From contig CABMIB010000061.1 in assembly GCA_902386135.1 (NCBI GenBank), positions 1 to 48,824 on the forward strand: a stretch of 48,824 nucleotides of DNA. Reading direction: 5' to 3'. How positions within the stretch are numbered: the first letter of the stretch is position 1; each line of letters starts with the position of its first letter. Below, piece by piece: positions 18,701-27,512 of the stretch. Made by a program: the position numbers and the translations under genes. Source of the stretch: an uncultured archaeon (lineage in GTDB: Archaea > Halobacteriota > Methanosarcinia > Methanosarcinales > Methanoperedenaceae). The notes under the pieces were generated by a model, which had not been told where the DNA came from, made no database searches, and saw only the letters and a program-made list of their open reading frames with translations.

Positions 18701-18710
18701 ACTATAAATA
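18701..18710 (+). promoter_or_regulatory. TATA box upstream of candidate small RNA
   Basis: ACTATAAATA is close to the archaeal TATA consensus. No start codon with a coding frame lies within reach downstream on the plus strand; instead a palindrome and a hairpin follow. Confidence 0.4.
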
Positions 18711-18716
18711 CTTTCG

Positions 18717-18732
18717 TTCGTATATATACGAA
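18717..18732. repeat. 16-base perfect palindrome
   Basis: TTCGTATATATACGAA is self-complementary over all 16 bases. It lies just after a TATA box and before the candidate small RNA stem, a plausible place for a dimeric regulator to bind. Confidence 0.6.
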
Positions 18733-18796
18733 TTATAGTGGGCAAAACATACCTTTTTTCTCATACCACCATAATCCTTTGCCCACTATCCTCCTA
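18733..18796 (+). ncRNA. Candidate small RNA with 12-bp hairpin
   Basis: ATAGTGGGCAAA at 18735-18746 pairs perfectly with TTTGCCCACTAT at 18778-18789, leaving a 31-base loop. A TATA box lies at the right distance upstream. CCTCC and then a T-rich run (TTCTTTTTTT) follow the stem, the run lying inside the antisense 3' end of trmG10. No open reading frame explains the pairing. It could instead be a terminator for the converging genes. Confidence 0.4.
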
Positions 18797-19813
18797 TTAA
18801 TTCTTTTTTTCAAGAACAGAGATACGCCTTGTAAGGCTCTTATGCACCCTCTGCAGATGGCTCTCGATTACCCTGAACCCCGCTTCTTCTGCAATATCCT
18901 CTATCTTGCGCTCTGAACTAAAAACAGCGCGCTTTCCCTCTTTCAGCACCCTGTATATCTCGTTTAAAGAACCGGTAAGCAGGTACTCCAGGGACTCAGC
19001 TTTTATCGCCGCCGACCTGCCGTAAGGCGGGTCTGTGACAACAGCGTCCACGCTCTCATCGCAAAGCGCCATACGGCATGCATCCTGGTACATAAGGGAA
19101 TAATCGATACCGTAATAATCAAGGTTCATTTTAGCGCCAAGGAGCAGCTTCCGCTGCACGTCACCTCCAATGGCCTTTATGCCGATAGTTCCGGCTTCGA
19201 CAAGGATACCGCCAGTCCCGCAGAACGGGTCGAATAGATACTCTTCCGGCTTTGCTATGTTCACAAGCGCACGCGCTATCCTCGGCATCAGGACGCCGGG
19301 GTAGAAAAAAGGCTTATAATGGGGTTTTCGCGCTTCGAATGCTCCCCGGTCAATAGAAGCAGCAATATATCCGAAGACACTTTTATCCCCGGTGAGCAGT
19401 ACCCTGAACGCCATTTCAGGGTTTTTCAGGTCTGCGCAAGCTCCTCTTTGATAGAAAATCCCGCCTATCCGCCGTTCCATCGACTCGGTGTTCACCTTTG
19501 AGTAGTCCTTTATTCGCCTGACCCTGATGCTGTACGTGCCATCGAACCTTATGTCGGCTTTGTTCACAGTATCCAGGATATCTTCTTCTGCCGCCCCCCC
19601 GATTCCCAGGACTACCATGATATGATGGGTCATTGAAAGTCTTTTTGAAAGAGCCTCTGCAGTCCAGTATGCTTCGTCTTTTAGCTCGATAACAAGACAT
19701 CCGTCAAGCCTGAGATGGATTTTAAAGTCCACATGCAACGACTCAAGGCAGGCAATCGCTTCAGATGCCGGGATGGTGCCATGTTCTCCTGACAGTTCGA
19801 ATGCAATTAACAT
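18797..19813 (-). CDS. trmG10: tRNA (guanine(10)-N2)-dimethyltransferase
   Basis: Methylates N2 of G10 in tRNA. The N-terminal half carries a THUMP RNA-binding domain (to about residue 155). The C-terminal half is a Rossmann methyltransferase: LFDPFCGTGGILVEAGTIG binds SAM near residue 195, and VVTDPPYGRS holds the DPPY catalytic motif near 255. Length 338 fits the archaeal enzyme. It starts three bases after the truA stop, so both form a tRNA-modification operon read leftward. Confidence 0.92.
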   Translation of the reverse strand: MLIAFELSGEHGTIPASEAIACLESLHVDFKIHLRLDGCLVIELKDEAYWTAEALSKRLSMTHHIMVVLGIGGAAEEDILDTVNKADIRFDGTYSIRVRRIKDYSKVNTESMERRIGGIFYQRGACADLKNPEMAFRVLLTGDKSVFGYIAASIDRGAFEARKPHYKPFFYPGVLMPRIARALVNIAKPEEYLFDPFCGTGGILVEAGTIGIKAIGGDVQRKLLLGAKMNLDYYGIDYSLMYQDACRMALCDESVDAVVTDPPYGRSAAIKAESLEYLLTGSLNEIYRVLKEGKRAVFSSERKIEDIAEEAGFRVIESHLQRVHKSLTRRISVLEKKN

Positions 19814-19816
19814 AGA

Positions 19817-20626
19817 CTATACTATCATGCTCTCTTTTAATTCCCTAAGCATCTCAGCCATAACACCGTGCCACCGGAACTGTTCTTCAAGACTCTGTCT
19901 TACGGCTTTTTTCGCGTACGCATCCTCGTCCCAGATTATGTTCTCATACTCAACGTTCTTGAAAATAAGACCGTATGCAGGAGCAGGCTCAAGCCCTTCG
20001 GTAAACTCCGCCGGGTCAAGCATCTGTTCAAGCCATGATAAATCCCTCGCCCCGCAGCCCGTCATTTTCATTGCCGTGGCGATCTTGCGCACCATATGCC
20101 AGACAAGATGGTCTGCCTGGATATCCATAATGGTGAATTCTCTTTCTACCCGCATCTCGATTTTCTCTATCCTGCATATGCTGCTCTTTTCTTTCTCAAG
20201 CGTGGCAAAATTGGCAAAGTCGTGTACCCCTTTTAACAGCCGAGAGGCATTACGAAGCAGGGAGATGCTGTACTTCCCGCACATGATATACCTGTACTCA
20301 CGGCTTAAGGCATTGCTGTGCGGGTCAAAGTCGGAAGGTACATGTGCCCTTGCCCAGACCCATATCGTCGGAGGAAGTTTGATATTTATAACCCTGGGTA
20401 TGACCGCATCCGGATCATTCGTATCGAATGCTATCACCTGACCGAGCGCATGCACCCCTTTATCGGTCACGCCTGCAGCAATGTAATTAGCTTCGTGTGG
20501 ATTGTTTATAACATTCAATTCCTGGAGAGCCCTGAAAAGTTCACCTTCAATGGTCCTGACGTCGGGATGGAATTGGAAACCGTGGTAGTCCGTGCCTATG
20601 TATGCAACCTTTAGAGCAATTCGCAT
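19817..20626 (-). CDS. truA: tRNA pseudouridine synthase TruA
   Basis: TruA family, converting U38-U40 to pseudouridine. It begins MRIALKVAYIGTDYHGFQFH, typical of archaeal TruA, so the start is ATG 20626 rather than 20674; a TATA box at 20647-20655 then predicts a leaderless mRNA. The catalytic Asp is in GVTDKGVHALGQV, where nearly all homologues have GRTD: the Arg is Val here. HLVWHMVRKIATA, near residue 185, and PAPAYGLIF are intact. 269 residues, full length. Operon with trmG10. Confidence 0.93.
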   Translation of the reverse strand: MRIALKVAYIGTDYHGFQFHPDVRTIEGELFRALQELNVINNPHEANYIAAGVTDKGVHALGQVIAFDTNDPDAVIPRVINIKLPPTIWVWARAHVPSDFDPHSNALSREYRYIMCGKYSISLLRNASRLLKGVHDFANFATLEKEKSSICRIEKIEMRVEREFTIMDIQADHLVWHMVRKIATAMKMTGCGARDLSWLEQMLDPAEFTEGLEPAPAYGLIFKNVEYENIIWDEDAYAKKAVRQSLEEQFRWHGVMAEMLRELKESMIV

Positions 20627-20646
20627 GGATTTTAAATTGTTATGTA

Positions 20647-20655
20647 GATATATAA
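20647..20655 (-). promoter_or_regulatory. TATA box for truA-trmG10
   Basis: On the minus strand TTTATATAT is centred 25 bases before ATG 20626, the spacing for a leaderless start. Confidence 0.5.
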
Positions 20656-20782
20656 ATGTTCGGTAAAAAAACATTTATCAACAAAAAGCTGGATTGGGCA
20701 CAGTTAAAAAATATAAAATAACCCCGGGTAGCGTGCAAAAAAATATATACCCCCTGAGCGTACCTATCCAAAGGTGAGCAGC

Positions 20783-21199
20783 ATGAAAAAACGTCTTTAT
20801 AGCTTCTTTTCCGAAAGTAAAAACTGGGCAATGGTTTACCTGTTCATAATATATCTGGATACACTGCTGACGCTTGTAGGAACGCATCAGCCCGGCTTAG
20901 CTGAAGCCAACCCGATCCTAAGAACTGCGTTACTTACAGGAGACCTGAGACTGCCGCTGCTTTCTGCAGCTTCGATAGTCCTTGTGATGTTAGCGGTAAT
21001 AAAGGGCTGGAACATAAAAATAACAGGAGAAGATGACATTTACTTAAGCAAAACAAGCAGGGCTTTAAGATGCGCTGCATGGCTATTAATCCCCGTCTAT
21101 TTCTATTTCACGTCGTTTGGCTGGATGTATCTGATGAGCTATAACAGCACCCCGCCATTTTATGAATATTTCCTGAAAGTTCTCGAAACGATGTTGTAG
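20783..21199 (+). CDS. Multi-pass membrane protein, DUF5658-like
   Basis: 138 residues with about three hydrophobic spans. YLDTLLTLVGTHQPGLAEANPILRTAL carries the Asp and EANP pattern also seen in the protein at 13045-13557, suggesting one family (DUF5658-like). AGGTGA lies five bases before ATG 20783. AT-rich TATA-like sequence (aaatatatac) lies about 35 bases upstream. Function unknown. Confidence 0.7.
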   Translation: MKKRLYSFFSESKNWAMVYLFIIYLDTLLTLVGTHQPGLAEANPILRTALLTGDLRLPLLSAASIVLVMLAVIKGWNIKITGEDDIYLSKTSRALRCAAWLLIPVYFYFTSFGWMYLMSYNSTPPFYEYFLKVLETML

Positions 21200-21219
21200 C
21201 AGTTTCTGAGTTCCCTGAA

Positions 21220-22260
21220 TTACGTTCCAACCACAGGAGTCTCCCACGGCTCAAGGCTTTCGAACTCTGTTCCCCCTTTCGTGTATGTTTTGGTGACCTT
21301 TTTTGTAAGAGTCCTGCAGTAGCCGCATTTCTTGCATACCTTCTTGCAGTTCTTCCACTGCTGCTCTAAAACGCCGTCAAGGCTTTTATTTGGTATATAG
21401 AACAGGTCTTTTAGATCCTTGGGGCAGTCCAGTAGATCCATGAGATTGCCATCATAGCTTTCATTATGGTATGCATTCACGCAGTTCAGTATCCAGTCCA
21501 CAAAATGGGTCCTGCCGCCTATCTTATAAACATCCGTGACATCCCTGTAATGCTTTATGTCCTCAGGTCTTATCCATGGCGATTTGATTATCAGCTCCGG
21601 ACTGGCGATACGCAGCTCCAGGCATTTAAAGTAGTAATAGTCATCCAGCACATTGGGTCTTGGCTCAGGTCCGAAGGCATGCGAGAAAAAGTTAAAATGG
21701 GCATACCTGAAAGGGCAGCGGTAAAGGCATCCTTCGTTCACCAGGAGTTTTAATTCGCAGTTCACCGAATCCCGTATGGCGTGAAGCACATCAAAATGCC
21801 TGTTAACATTCGAATCGATCACTATCGATTTGGCGCCCAGTCCTTCAAAGAACTCCGCTTTCTGCGGCGAATCCACAAAAGCGAGCACCGAGACCACGAC
21901 ATCGACATCAAAATCCCGTGCTATGGTCTCAACAAGGTACGGGTCGGCGACCACGATAGAATCGATGCCGATATCAACCAGCTTCTCGATATACCAGTGG
22001 TTTATCCGAAAACCTTCAGGCGTGAGCTGCCGCCCGCCCATGCAGCTTGAATTCAGTACAAGCTCCATTTTGACCCCGTTCTTATGGGCGTATTCAGTCT
22101 GCGCCGCGATATCCTCAAGCTGGGGGGAAGCAAGATTACTCCTGCCCGTGCCGATATAATCCGGCGAGCCTGCCATGAATATGGAGTATATCTTATCCTT
22201 TGCTGTCAGCAGTTCTTTAAGGCTGTTGATATGCCCGGGCGAGGGGACAAAGAGCTTCAT
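21220..22260 (-). CDS. Peptidase U32 family protein
   Basis: U32 proteins include hydroxylases and tRNA-modifying partners that use Fe-S clusters; several archaeal members are uncharacterised. A TIM-barrel N-terminus starts FVPSPGHINSLKELL. NEGCLYRCPFRYAHFNFF near residue 185 is the U32 cysteine signature, and the C-terminus adds CKKVCKKCGYC, extra cysteines that could hold a cluster. Length 346. It lies 20 bases after the histidine kinase on the same strand and may share its transcript. Start has only a weak AAGG site. The substrate cannot be predicted. Confidence 0.85.
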   Translation of the reverse strand: MKLFVPSPGHINSLKELLTAKDKIYSIFMAGSPDYIGTGRSNLASPQLEDIAAQTEYAHKNGVKMELVLNSSCMGGRQLTPEGFRINHWYIEKLVDIGIDSIVVADPYLVETIARDFDVDVVVSVLAFVDSPQKAEFFEGLGAKSIVIDSNVNRHFDVLHAIRDSVNCELKLLVNEGCLYRCPFRYAHFNFFSHAFGPEPRPNVLDDYYYFKCLELRIASPELIIKSPWIRPEDIKHYRDVTDVYKIGGRTHFVDWILNCVNAYHNESYDGNLMDLLDCPKDLKDLFYIPNKSLDGVLEQQWKNCKKVCKKCGYCRTLTKKVTKTYTKGGTEFESLEPWETPVVGT

Positions 22261-22280
22261 GCCTTATTTGTTAATTGCAT

Positions 22281-25200
22281 TCATGATAAATGTTTTGCAT
22301 TCAGGACCTCGTAAATTGCCTTTAATAACCTCTCTGTTGTATAGGGCTTGGATAGAAAAGCGTGTACTTTGCCTGTAATATTTGCATATTTATCACCCTC
22401 GGTCAATCCGCTGACCGCAATGATCCTGACCTGCGGGTCGATCTCACGGAGCTCATGAATGCTTGCCGGACCGTCCATTACCGGCATCATCATATCCATA
22501 AGCACGATTTTTATCTTGTCCCTGTTTTGTGAATATAATGGTATTGCTTCCGCACCGTCACTGGCCGTCAGCACCTGATAGCCGTTTTTTTCCAGTGATG
22601 CTCTGGTTATCTCGCGTATCTGGGCTTCATCATCAACAACAAGAATATATTCCCCGTGCCCTGCCGGAAGTTCAGGCTGCTGTACATGTATTTTTTGCGT
22701 TCCGGCGGTTGTAACGGCCGGCAGGTACACTTTGAACACAGTTCCGTTTCCAACTTCGCTATACACATTTATAAATCCGCCGTGGCTTTTCACAATGGCA
22801 AGGGCTGTTGAAAGACCAAGACCCGTACCTTTGCCGGGCGCTTTTGTTGTGAAAAACGGCTCAAATATCCTGTCCATTATGTTAGCAGGAATACCGGTCC
22901 CGGTGTCTGAAACAGCAATCGTAACGTAAGGACCGACCCTGGCATCAACATTAACCCTGGCAACACTTTCATCAATGGAAATATTTTCAGCAGAGATGAC
23001 AAGGATACCTCCATCCGGCATCGCATCCCGTGCATTCACGCAGAGGTTCATCAGAACCTGGTGCAGTTGTGTCGCATCTCCACAAATCGTCCAGAGGTCT
23101 TTTGATGTGTCAGCTTTAACTTCGATGCTCCTTGGAAATGTTTCTTTTGCTATTTGCCTGATTTCAGATATAAGGTATATCACTTGAAGAGCTTTTCTTT
23201 CACCTTCAACCCCTCTTGCGAATGACTGGACCTGCTTTATCAAACCGGCTCCACGCTGGGCGCTTCTCTCAAGGATGCCAATCAATTTCTGGCTTCCGTC
23301 GTCTGTGAACTTCTCCTGCAATAGTTGCAGCGACAGCATTATCGGCGACAGCACATTGTTAATATCGTGCGCTATGCCGCTTGCAAGCGTGCCTATGCTC
23401 TCCATCCTTTGAGCCCTGAGCAACTGCGCCGCAAGCTTTTTCTTCTCTGTGATGTCAGTGTTGATGATAAGTATTGATTTTGGTTTTCCCCCGTTGTCAT
23501 GCGTTAAAGTCCAGCGGCTCTCAACGATGATTTCCTTACCATCTCTGGTCATCTGGTATAACTCACCCATCCATTCCCCTTTTTCGATTATATTATTCTG
23601 AGCTTCAATGAGCCTGGGCGGCTCTTTTATATATAGAAGCTTGTTTGCATCTTTTCCAGTCACTTCCTCCGCTGTCCAGCCATACAGACGCTGCGCACTT
23701 TTATTCCAGTAGATAATGTGATGTTCCAGATCTCTGACGTAAATCGCATCCTGAGCTTTATCAAGAAGCGAGGCTTGCTCCCGTATTTTTTCATCAGCCT
23801 GCTTACGCTTGGTTATGTCGCGTTGGATTGCCAGAAAACCGATGATGTTCCCCTCTTTATCCATGATCGGATTAGCAGAGCCTTCGGTATTTAATAGCCG
23901 CCCATCTTTTGTCTTATTGATTATCTCCCCGGTCATGGCTTTCTTTGCAAGAAGTGTATCCCAGAATTGTTTATAAACCTCCTGAGGAAGGACTCCTGAC
24001 TTTAAAATCCGGGGTGTTTTCCCCAGTGCTTCTTCCCTGCCGTATCCATATATATTCTCAAAAGCAGGATTGGTATAAGTTATCGTGCCGTTGGTATCAG
24101 TTATAAAAATGGCATCAGCCGATCGCTCAATTCCTAATCTGAACTTTAATAACTCCTCCTCGGCATGCATGCGGTTTTCCTCTATTCCGATGGCTGAGGC
24201 GATAACACCCATAAGCCTTTTGTCGTCCTCGCTCGGGAAATAGTCATTTTGATAAACAACGCATAGCGAACCAACATAATTATCACCGAATTTGATAGCA
24301 CGGCCGATATAGGTTTGGAGCTTATATGCCATCACATTAGGGTCGGTGTGAGCGTACACGGTTTCAGGGAGGTTATGAATTAGATTAATTTCGTCACTAC
24401 CACGGTTGATCGTATCATAGCAGATATGCCCTGCGGGATTGTCTAACGGTATGTAACCGTCCGGCAGGTTCCATTGTCCCCATGAACAGAGCATTCCTTT
24501 ATCTAGGCGGTTGTAGAGCGCAGCAGTTGCACCCATGAGGTCTCCGCAAAGAGCGGTGAGACGGTTGATGTTCTCAATCGGTTTTGTCCCGAACACGAGG
24601 AAACATTCGTTCAGCTTTGATAGACTTTCCTCGGCCCGGATGCGCTCATTACTTGACGTCTGCAAATTTTGCACCATTATATTGAACGTTCCTGCTAGCT
24701 CACCGATTTCATCCGTTGATCCGATTTCTATTTTGGTGCCAAGGTTACCCCTGCCTATATCCACCGCTGCTTCCTTCAGCCTCATGATAGGGTTGGCGAT
24801 ATTTCTGGCAATAACATACCCAAGAGCCAGGGCGCCAAAAACTGCAACTGCACCGATTATAAGAATAATATTGTAAAGATTTGCAGCATTTTTTTGGGCT
24901 GCCTGGTCCTGCTCAGTCCTTAAATTTACTTCTATTTTTGCCAGCTTAAGCCCATCTTCGCGGATTTCAGCGGCAGTATCATCAAGATTTCGTATTAATT
25001 CCTGGTGATTTTGAAATTCGAACCTTCCTGTTGTTCTTATTTCATTATCATATGCTTGAACCAGCGACTCCCCGGTAGATTGAAGCTCATCTGTTTTAGA
25101 ATTGATATCTTCTAAAATCTTTCTTGCTTCAGGGTCCTTTACTTTTTCATCCATGATCGAATTTTGTTCGCGTAATGATGCGAGCCTCGAAAAGAACTTT

Positions 25201-25430
25201 TGCTTATCCGACTCGTTATGTAATGTTAAATACAGCATCAAGTGCCCCTCTGCCCTTTTTGCATAACTGCTAATCTCATTTGATGCCTCTATTATAGAGC
25301 CGAATTGCTCTTCCCTGCTTTCAAAAGAGTTCACGATCTGGTTATTGGCATAAAGACCGAGGAATCCAACAAGACCTACCAGTAAGGAAACAGCTATGAA
25401 CACTGCAACCAATTTTTGCTTTAGCTTCAT
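22281..25430 (-). CDS. Hybrid sensor histidine kinase (HAMP-GAF-PAS-PAS-HK-REC)
   Basis: 1049 residues. Membrane spans at about 8-28 and 186-208 enclose an extracytoplasmic helical sensor. HAMP (to about 262), a GAF-like domain (about 275-420) and two PAS domains (about 425-545 and 550-668; TNPAFENIYGYGREEALGK in the first) follow. GTLASGIAHDINNVLSPI near 690 is the phosphorylated His box. The ATPase domain has an N box and GKGTGLGLSTALAIVKSHGG. A C-terminal receiver has VVDDEAQ and phosphoacceptor Asp in VLMDMMMPVMDG. The partner is unknown. A short inverted repeat lies just upstream. Confidence 0.93.
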   Translation of the reverse strand: MKLKQKLVAVFIAVSLLVGLVGFLGLYANNQIVNSFESREEQFGSIIEASNEISSYAKRAEGHLMLYLTLHNESDKQKFFSRLASLREQNSIMDEKVKDPEARKILEDINSKTDELQSTGESLVQAYDNEIRTTGRFEFQNHQELIRNLDDTAAEIREDGLKLAKIEVNLRTEQDQAAQKNAANLYNIILIIGAVAVFGALALGYVIARNIANPIMRLKEAAVDIGRGNLGTKIEIGSTDEIGELAGTFNIMVQNLQTSSNERIRAEESLSKLNECFLVFGTKPIENINRLTALCGDLMGATAALYNRLDKGMLCSWGQWNLPDGYIPLDNPAGHICYDTINRGSDEINLIHNLPETVYAHTDPNVMAYKLQTYIGRAIKFGDNYVGSLCVVYQNDYFPSEDDKRLMGVIASAIGIEENRMHAEEELLKFRLGIERSADAIFITDTNGTITYTNPAFENIYGYGREEALGKTPRILKSGVLPQEVYKQFWDTLLAKKAMTGEIINKTKDGRLLNTEGSANPIMDKEGNIIGFLAIQRDITKRKQADEKIREQASLLDKAQDAIYVRDLEHHIIYWNKSAQRLYGWTAEEVTGKDANKLLYIKEPPRLIEAQNNIIEKGEWMGELYQMTRDGKEIIVESRWTLTHDNGGKPKSILIINTDITEKKKLAAQLLRAQRMESIGTLASGIAHDINNVLSPIMLSLQLLQEKFTDDGSQKLIGILERSAQRGAGLIKQVQSFARGVEGERKALQVIYLISEIRQIAKETFPRSIEVKADTSKDLWTICGDATQLHQVLMNLCVNARDAMPDGGILVISAENISIDESVARVNVDARVGPYVTIAVSDTGTGIPANIMDRIFEPFFTTKAPGKGTGLGLSTALAIVKSHGGFINVYSEVGNGTVFKVYLPAVTTAGTQKIHVQQPELPAGHGEYILVVDDEAQIREITRASLEKNGYQVLTASDGAEAIPLYSQNRDKIKIVLMDMMMPVMDGPASIHELREIDPQVRIIAVSGLTEGDKYANITGKVHAFLSKPYTTERLLKAIYEVLNAKHLS

Positions 25431-25448
25431 TTTTACTAATCTCTTACT

Positions 25449-25483
25449 AAACCTGTAGACCCGGCTTTACTCTGAACAGGTTT
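25449..25483. repeat. 8-base inverted repeat upstream of the histidine kinase
   Basis: AAACCTGT (25449-25456) and ACAGGTTT (25476-25483) pair around a 19-base loop just before the kinase start. It could be an operator or an RNA hairpin in the leader; only the symmetry is visible. Confidence 0.35.
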
Positions 25484-25564
25484 GAACCACATTTACTCGG
25501 ACTCAATTTTTCTTTGTTTAACAAGGTCTTATATTAATCTGCCGTTATCATTCTCCGGAGGGAT

Positions 25565-26191
25565 TTAATACTCAAATTGCCCTCTGATAATCCTCAACCC
25601 TGATCTCAAAACATCCCTGTTTGTAACGAACCCTGCCAATGGCAGTATTATCCGGATCGGTATGACAGAGACCTTTACCCTCAGGTTCCAATCCAGTACC
25701 TGTCTTGTAAAATCAGATGCGAACCTGATGTTATGTCCTGTCCTGGAAAAACCACTGACTGCATACAGAAACCCTGTAAGAATGCCCGTATAGGCAGGGT
25801 CATCCAGACCATATGTAATGTCAATATCCAGATATTTTAACCTGAAGGCATATACAAAACCTTTGAAAAGCTGCAATGTCGGTCTACCCAGATTAAAAAT
25901 ATCCCCGATAAGCAGCATCCCCTGGAGTCTCTTGATTTTTCCTGGCTTTTTTTGTTTTTTTGGTTTTGGCGGCTTTCTTTTATGTGACGCACGAATTATA
26001 CGCCTGCCAAAAGCGAGAACTTCCATCTGCCTGTCTTTTATCGCATACCTGAACATGAAAATTATCCAGCTTATTCTGAAGTCCCCGTCTATTTTTCCTC
26101 CCAACCTGGTGGAATTGGCGTAAATCGTAACCGGGGATAACAGCATCAGCAGCGCAATGGCTACAATAACTGCCAGTATCTGTGCAATCAT
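25565..26191 (-). CDS. DUF2953 membrane-associated protein
   Basis: 208 residues. An N-terminal membrane anchor (residues 3-22) is followed by a basic, proline/lysine-rich stretch (KRKPPKPKKQKKPGK) and a DUF2953-like C-terminal half (LKYLDIDITYGLDDPAYTGILTG). In Bacillus, the DUF2953 gene ytfI sits beside ytfJ, and here too the YtfJ-like gene lies 30 bases upstream on the same strand. Function unknown in either domain of life; the pairing suggests a shared task at the membrane. Confidence 0.8.
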   Translation of the reverse strand: MIAQILAVIVAIALLMLLSPVTIYANSTRLGGKIDGDFRISWIIFMFRYAIKDRQMEVLAFGRRIIRASHKRKPPKPKKQKKPGKIKRLQGMLLIGDIFNLGRPTLQLFKGFVYAFRLKYLDIDITYGLDDPAYTGILTGFLYAVSGFSRTGHNIRFASDFTRQVLDWNLRVKVSVIPIRIILPLAGFVTNRDVLRSGLRIIRGQFEY

Positions 26192-26221
26192 CGAAACTTC
26201 AGGTTCTATATTTTATCCGTC

Positions 26222-26596
26222 TCAGGTTATGGACGGCTCTTCTTTCTTGCACTCTTCCCTGACGGATTTGCATTTTTCCATCATCTGCGGTATAACCTCT
26301 GCCAACTGGGAGATTATGCCCTTTCCCTGGATGGCAAACAATTTCACGTCCTCCTTTGACACCACAAGGAAGGCGATAGGCTGGATGACAGCGCCTGCGC
26401 CGCCGCCGCTTCCTGTGCCTTCATCGCCGGATTTCCCCTTTCCTTCACCGCCGCCGCTCCCGAAGCCGAAACTTACCCTGGTGACGGGTATGATCGTTTT
26501 CCCTTCTAGGGTTATGCTCTCACCGATCACGGTTTTTGTGGATATCATACTGGCGACTTTCTCTGTAACGGTCTTTAAAATCTCTTCTGTTTTCAT
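26222..26596 (-). CDS. YtfJ/GerW-family protein
   Basis: 124 residues of the GerW/YtfJ family, first named from spore germination but widespread in non-spore-formers. TVIGESITLEGKTIIPVTRVSFGFGSGGGEGKG is the family core, a glycine-rich loop follows, and AFLVVSKEDVKLFAI completes it. No signal peptide. First gene of a two-gene unit with DUF2953. Its biochemical role is unknown. Confidence 0.85.
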   Translation of the reverse strand: MKTEEILKTVTEKVASMISTKTVIGESITLEGKTIIPVTRVSFGFGSGGGEGKGKSGDEGTGSGGGAGAVIQPIAFLVVSKEDVKLFAIQGKGIISQLAEVIPQMMEKCKSVREECKKEEPSIT

Positions 26597-26764
26597 ATGG
26601 TCAAACCCCCTTGGTTTTATTAATATTGTATCTGATTTTATTAGTACTTAACTAAAACTGAGGCTTTTTTAGCGACGGCTTATCTTTATTATGAAACTAC
26701 TTCTCATAATAATCGCATCGATGCTTTTATTTACTTTTACCCTAATTAGTAATTTGGAGGAAGT

Positions 26765-27508
26765 ATGGTATCAGAATCCGCAGAACCTGTTGTAAATATA
26801 ATCAATGAACCTATAAAATCAAAAAATCCGATAGTCATTGAAGGATTCCCCGGCATCGGTCTTGTGGGGAACATAACGTGCCAGCACGTTATAGAGGAAC
26901 TGGAAATGAAATACATAGGCTCGATAGACTCAAGGTATTTCCCGCCTCTTGCCGTACTTTTCAACGGTATAATCTATATGCCTGTGCGCATTTATGAGGC
27001 TGCAAAGAAAGACATCGTTGTAGTAATCTCGGACATACCCATACATCCTACGGCATCATACGATATCAGCAAGGCTCTGGTCGACTGGATGCAAAAGATT
27101 AATGCAAAAAATATTGTTTCGATCGCAGGAATAGCTACAACAACAGGAGAACGCCGGGTTTTCGGAGGCGCTACAAATAATGAGATGCTGGAAAGAATCA
27201 AAGATAAAACGGAAATATTCCAGGTCGGAACGATCTCAGGCATTTCAGGCAGCATAATGACCGAGTGTTTCCTTCGCAACCTGCCCGCGGTGAGACTGCT
27301 TGGTGAAACCCCCGGACCCAATCCTGACCCCAGGGCGGCGGTCGAGGTAATAAATGTTCTTAACAAGATATTTGATCTATCCATCAATACTGAAAAATTA
27401 CTGAGCCAGGCAGAGCAGATAGAGCTTGAACTCTCCAAGCTTGCAGAGCAGGTAAGGACTACCGAGGCGCCTTCGATGCCAAAGAAAGAGTTCCCGATGT
27501 ACGGGTGA
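26765..27508 (+). CDS. PAC2-family protein (proteasome assembly chaperone-like)
   Basis: Archaeal PAC2 domain protein (COG1938). The start PIVIEGFPGIGLVGNI is the signature, followed by SRYFPPLAVLFNG. GIATTTGERRVFGGATN and GSISGSIMTECFL-like blocks (TISGISGSIMTECFLRNLP) come next, with PDPRAAVEVI. Related proteins assist proteasome assembly in eukaryotes; the archaeal role is uncertain. A C-terminal helical tail (SQAEQIELELSKLAEQV) may oligomerise. GGAGGAAGT precedes ATG. DUF473 follows four bases on. Confidence 0.9.
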   Translation: MVSESAEPVVNIINEPIKSKNPIVIEGFPGIGLVGNITCQHVIEELEMKYIGSIDSRYFPPLAVLFNGIIYMPVRIYEAAKKDIVVVISDIPIHPTASYDISKALVDWMQKINAKNIVSIAGIATTTGERRVFGGATNNEMLERIKDKTEIFQVGTISGISGSIMTECFLRNLPAVRLLGETPGPNPDPRAAVEVINVLNKIFDLSINTEKLLSQAEQIELELSKLAEQVRTTEAPSMPKKEFPMYG

Positions 27509-27512
27509 TATC

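Noticed and set aside
25441-25500. tRNA-like sequence (GGTTTGAACC) before the histidine kinase
   Set aside because: No acceptor or anticodon stem can be formed around it; it is part of a short inverted repeat.
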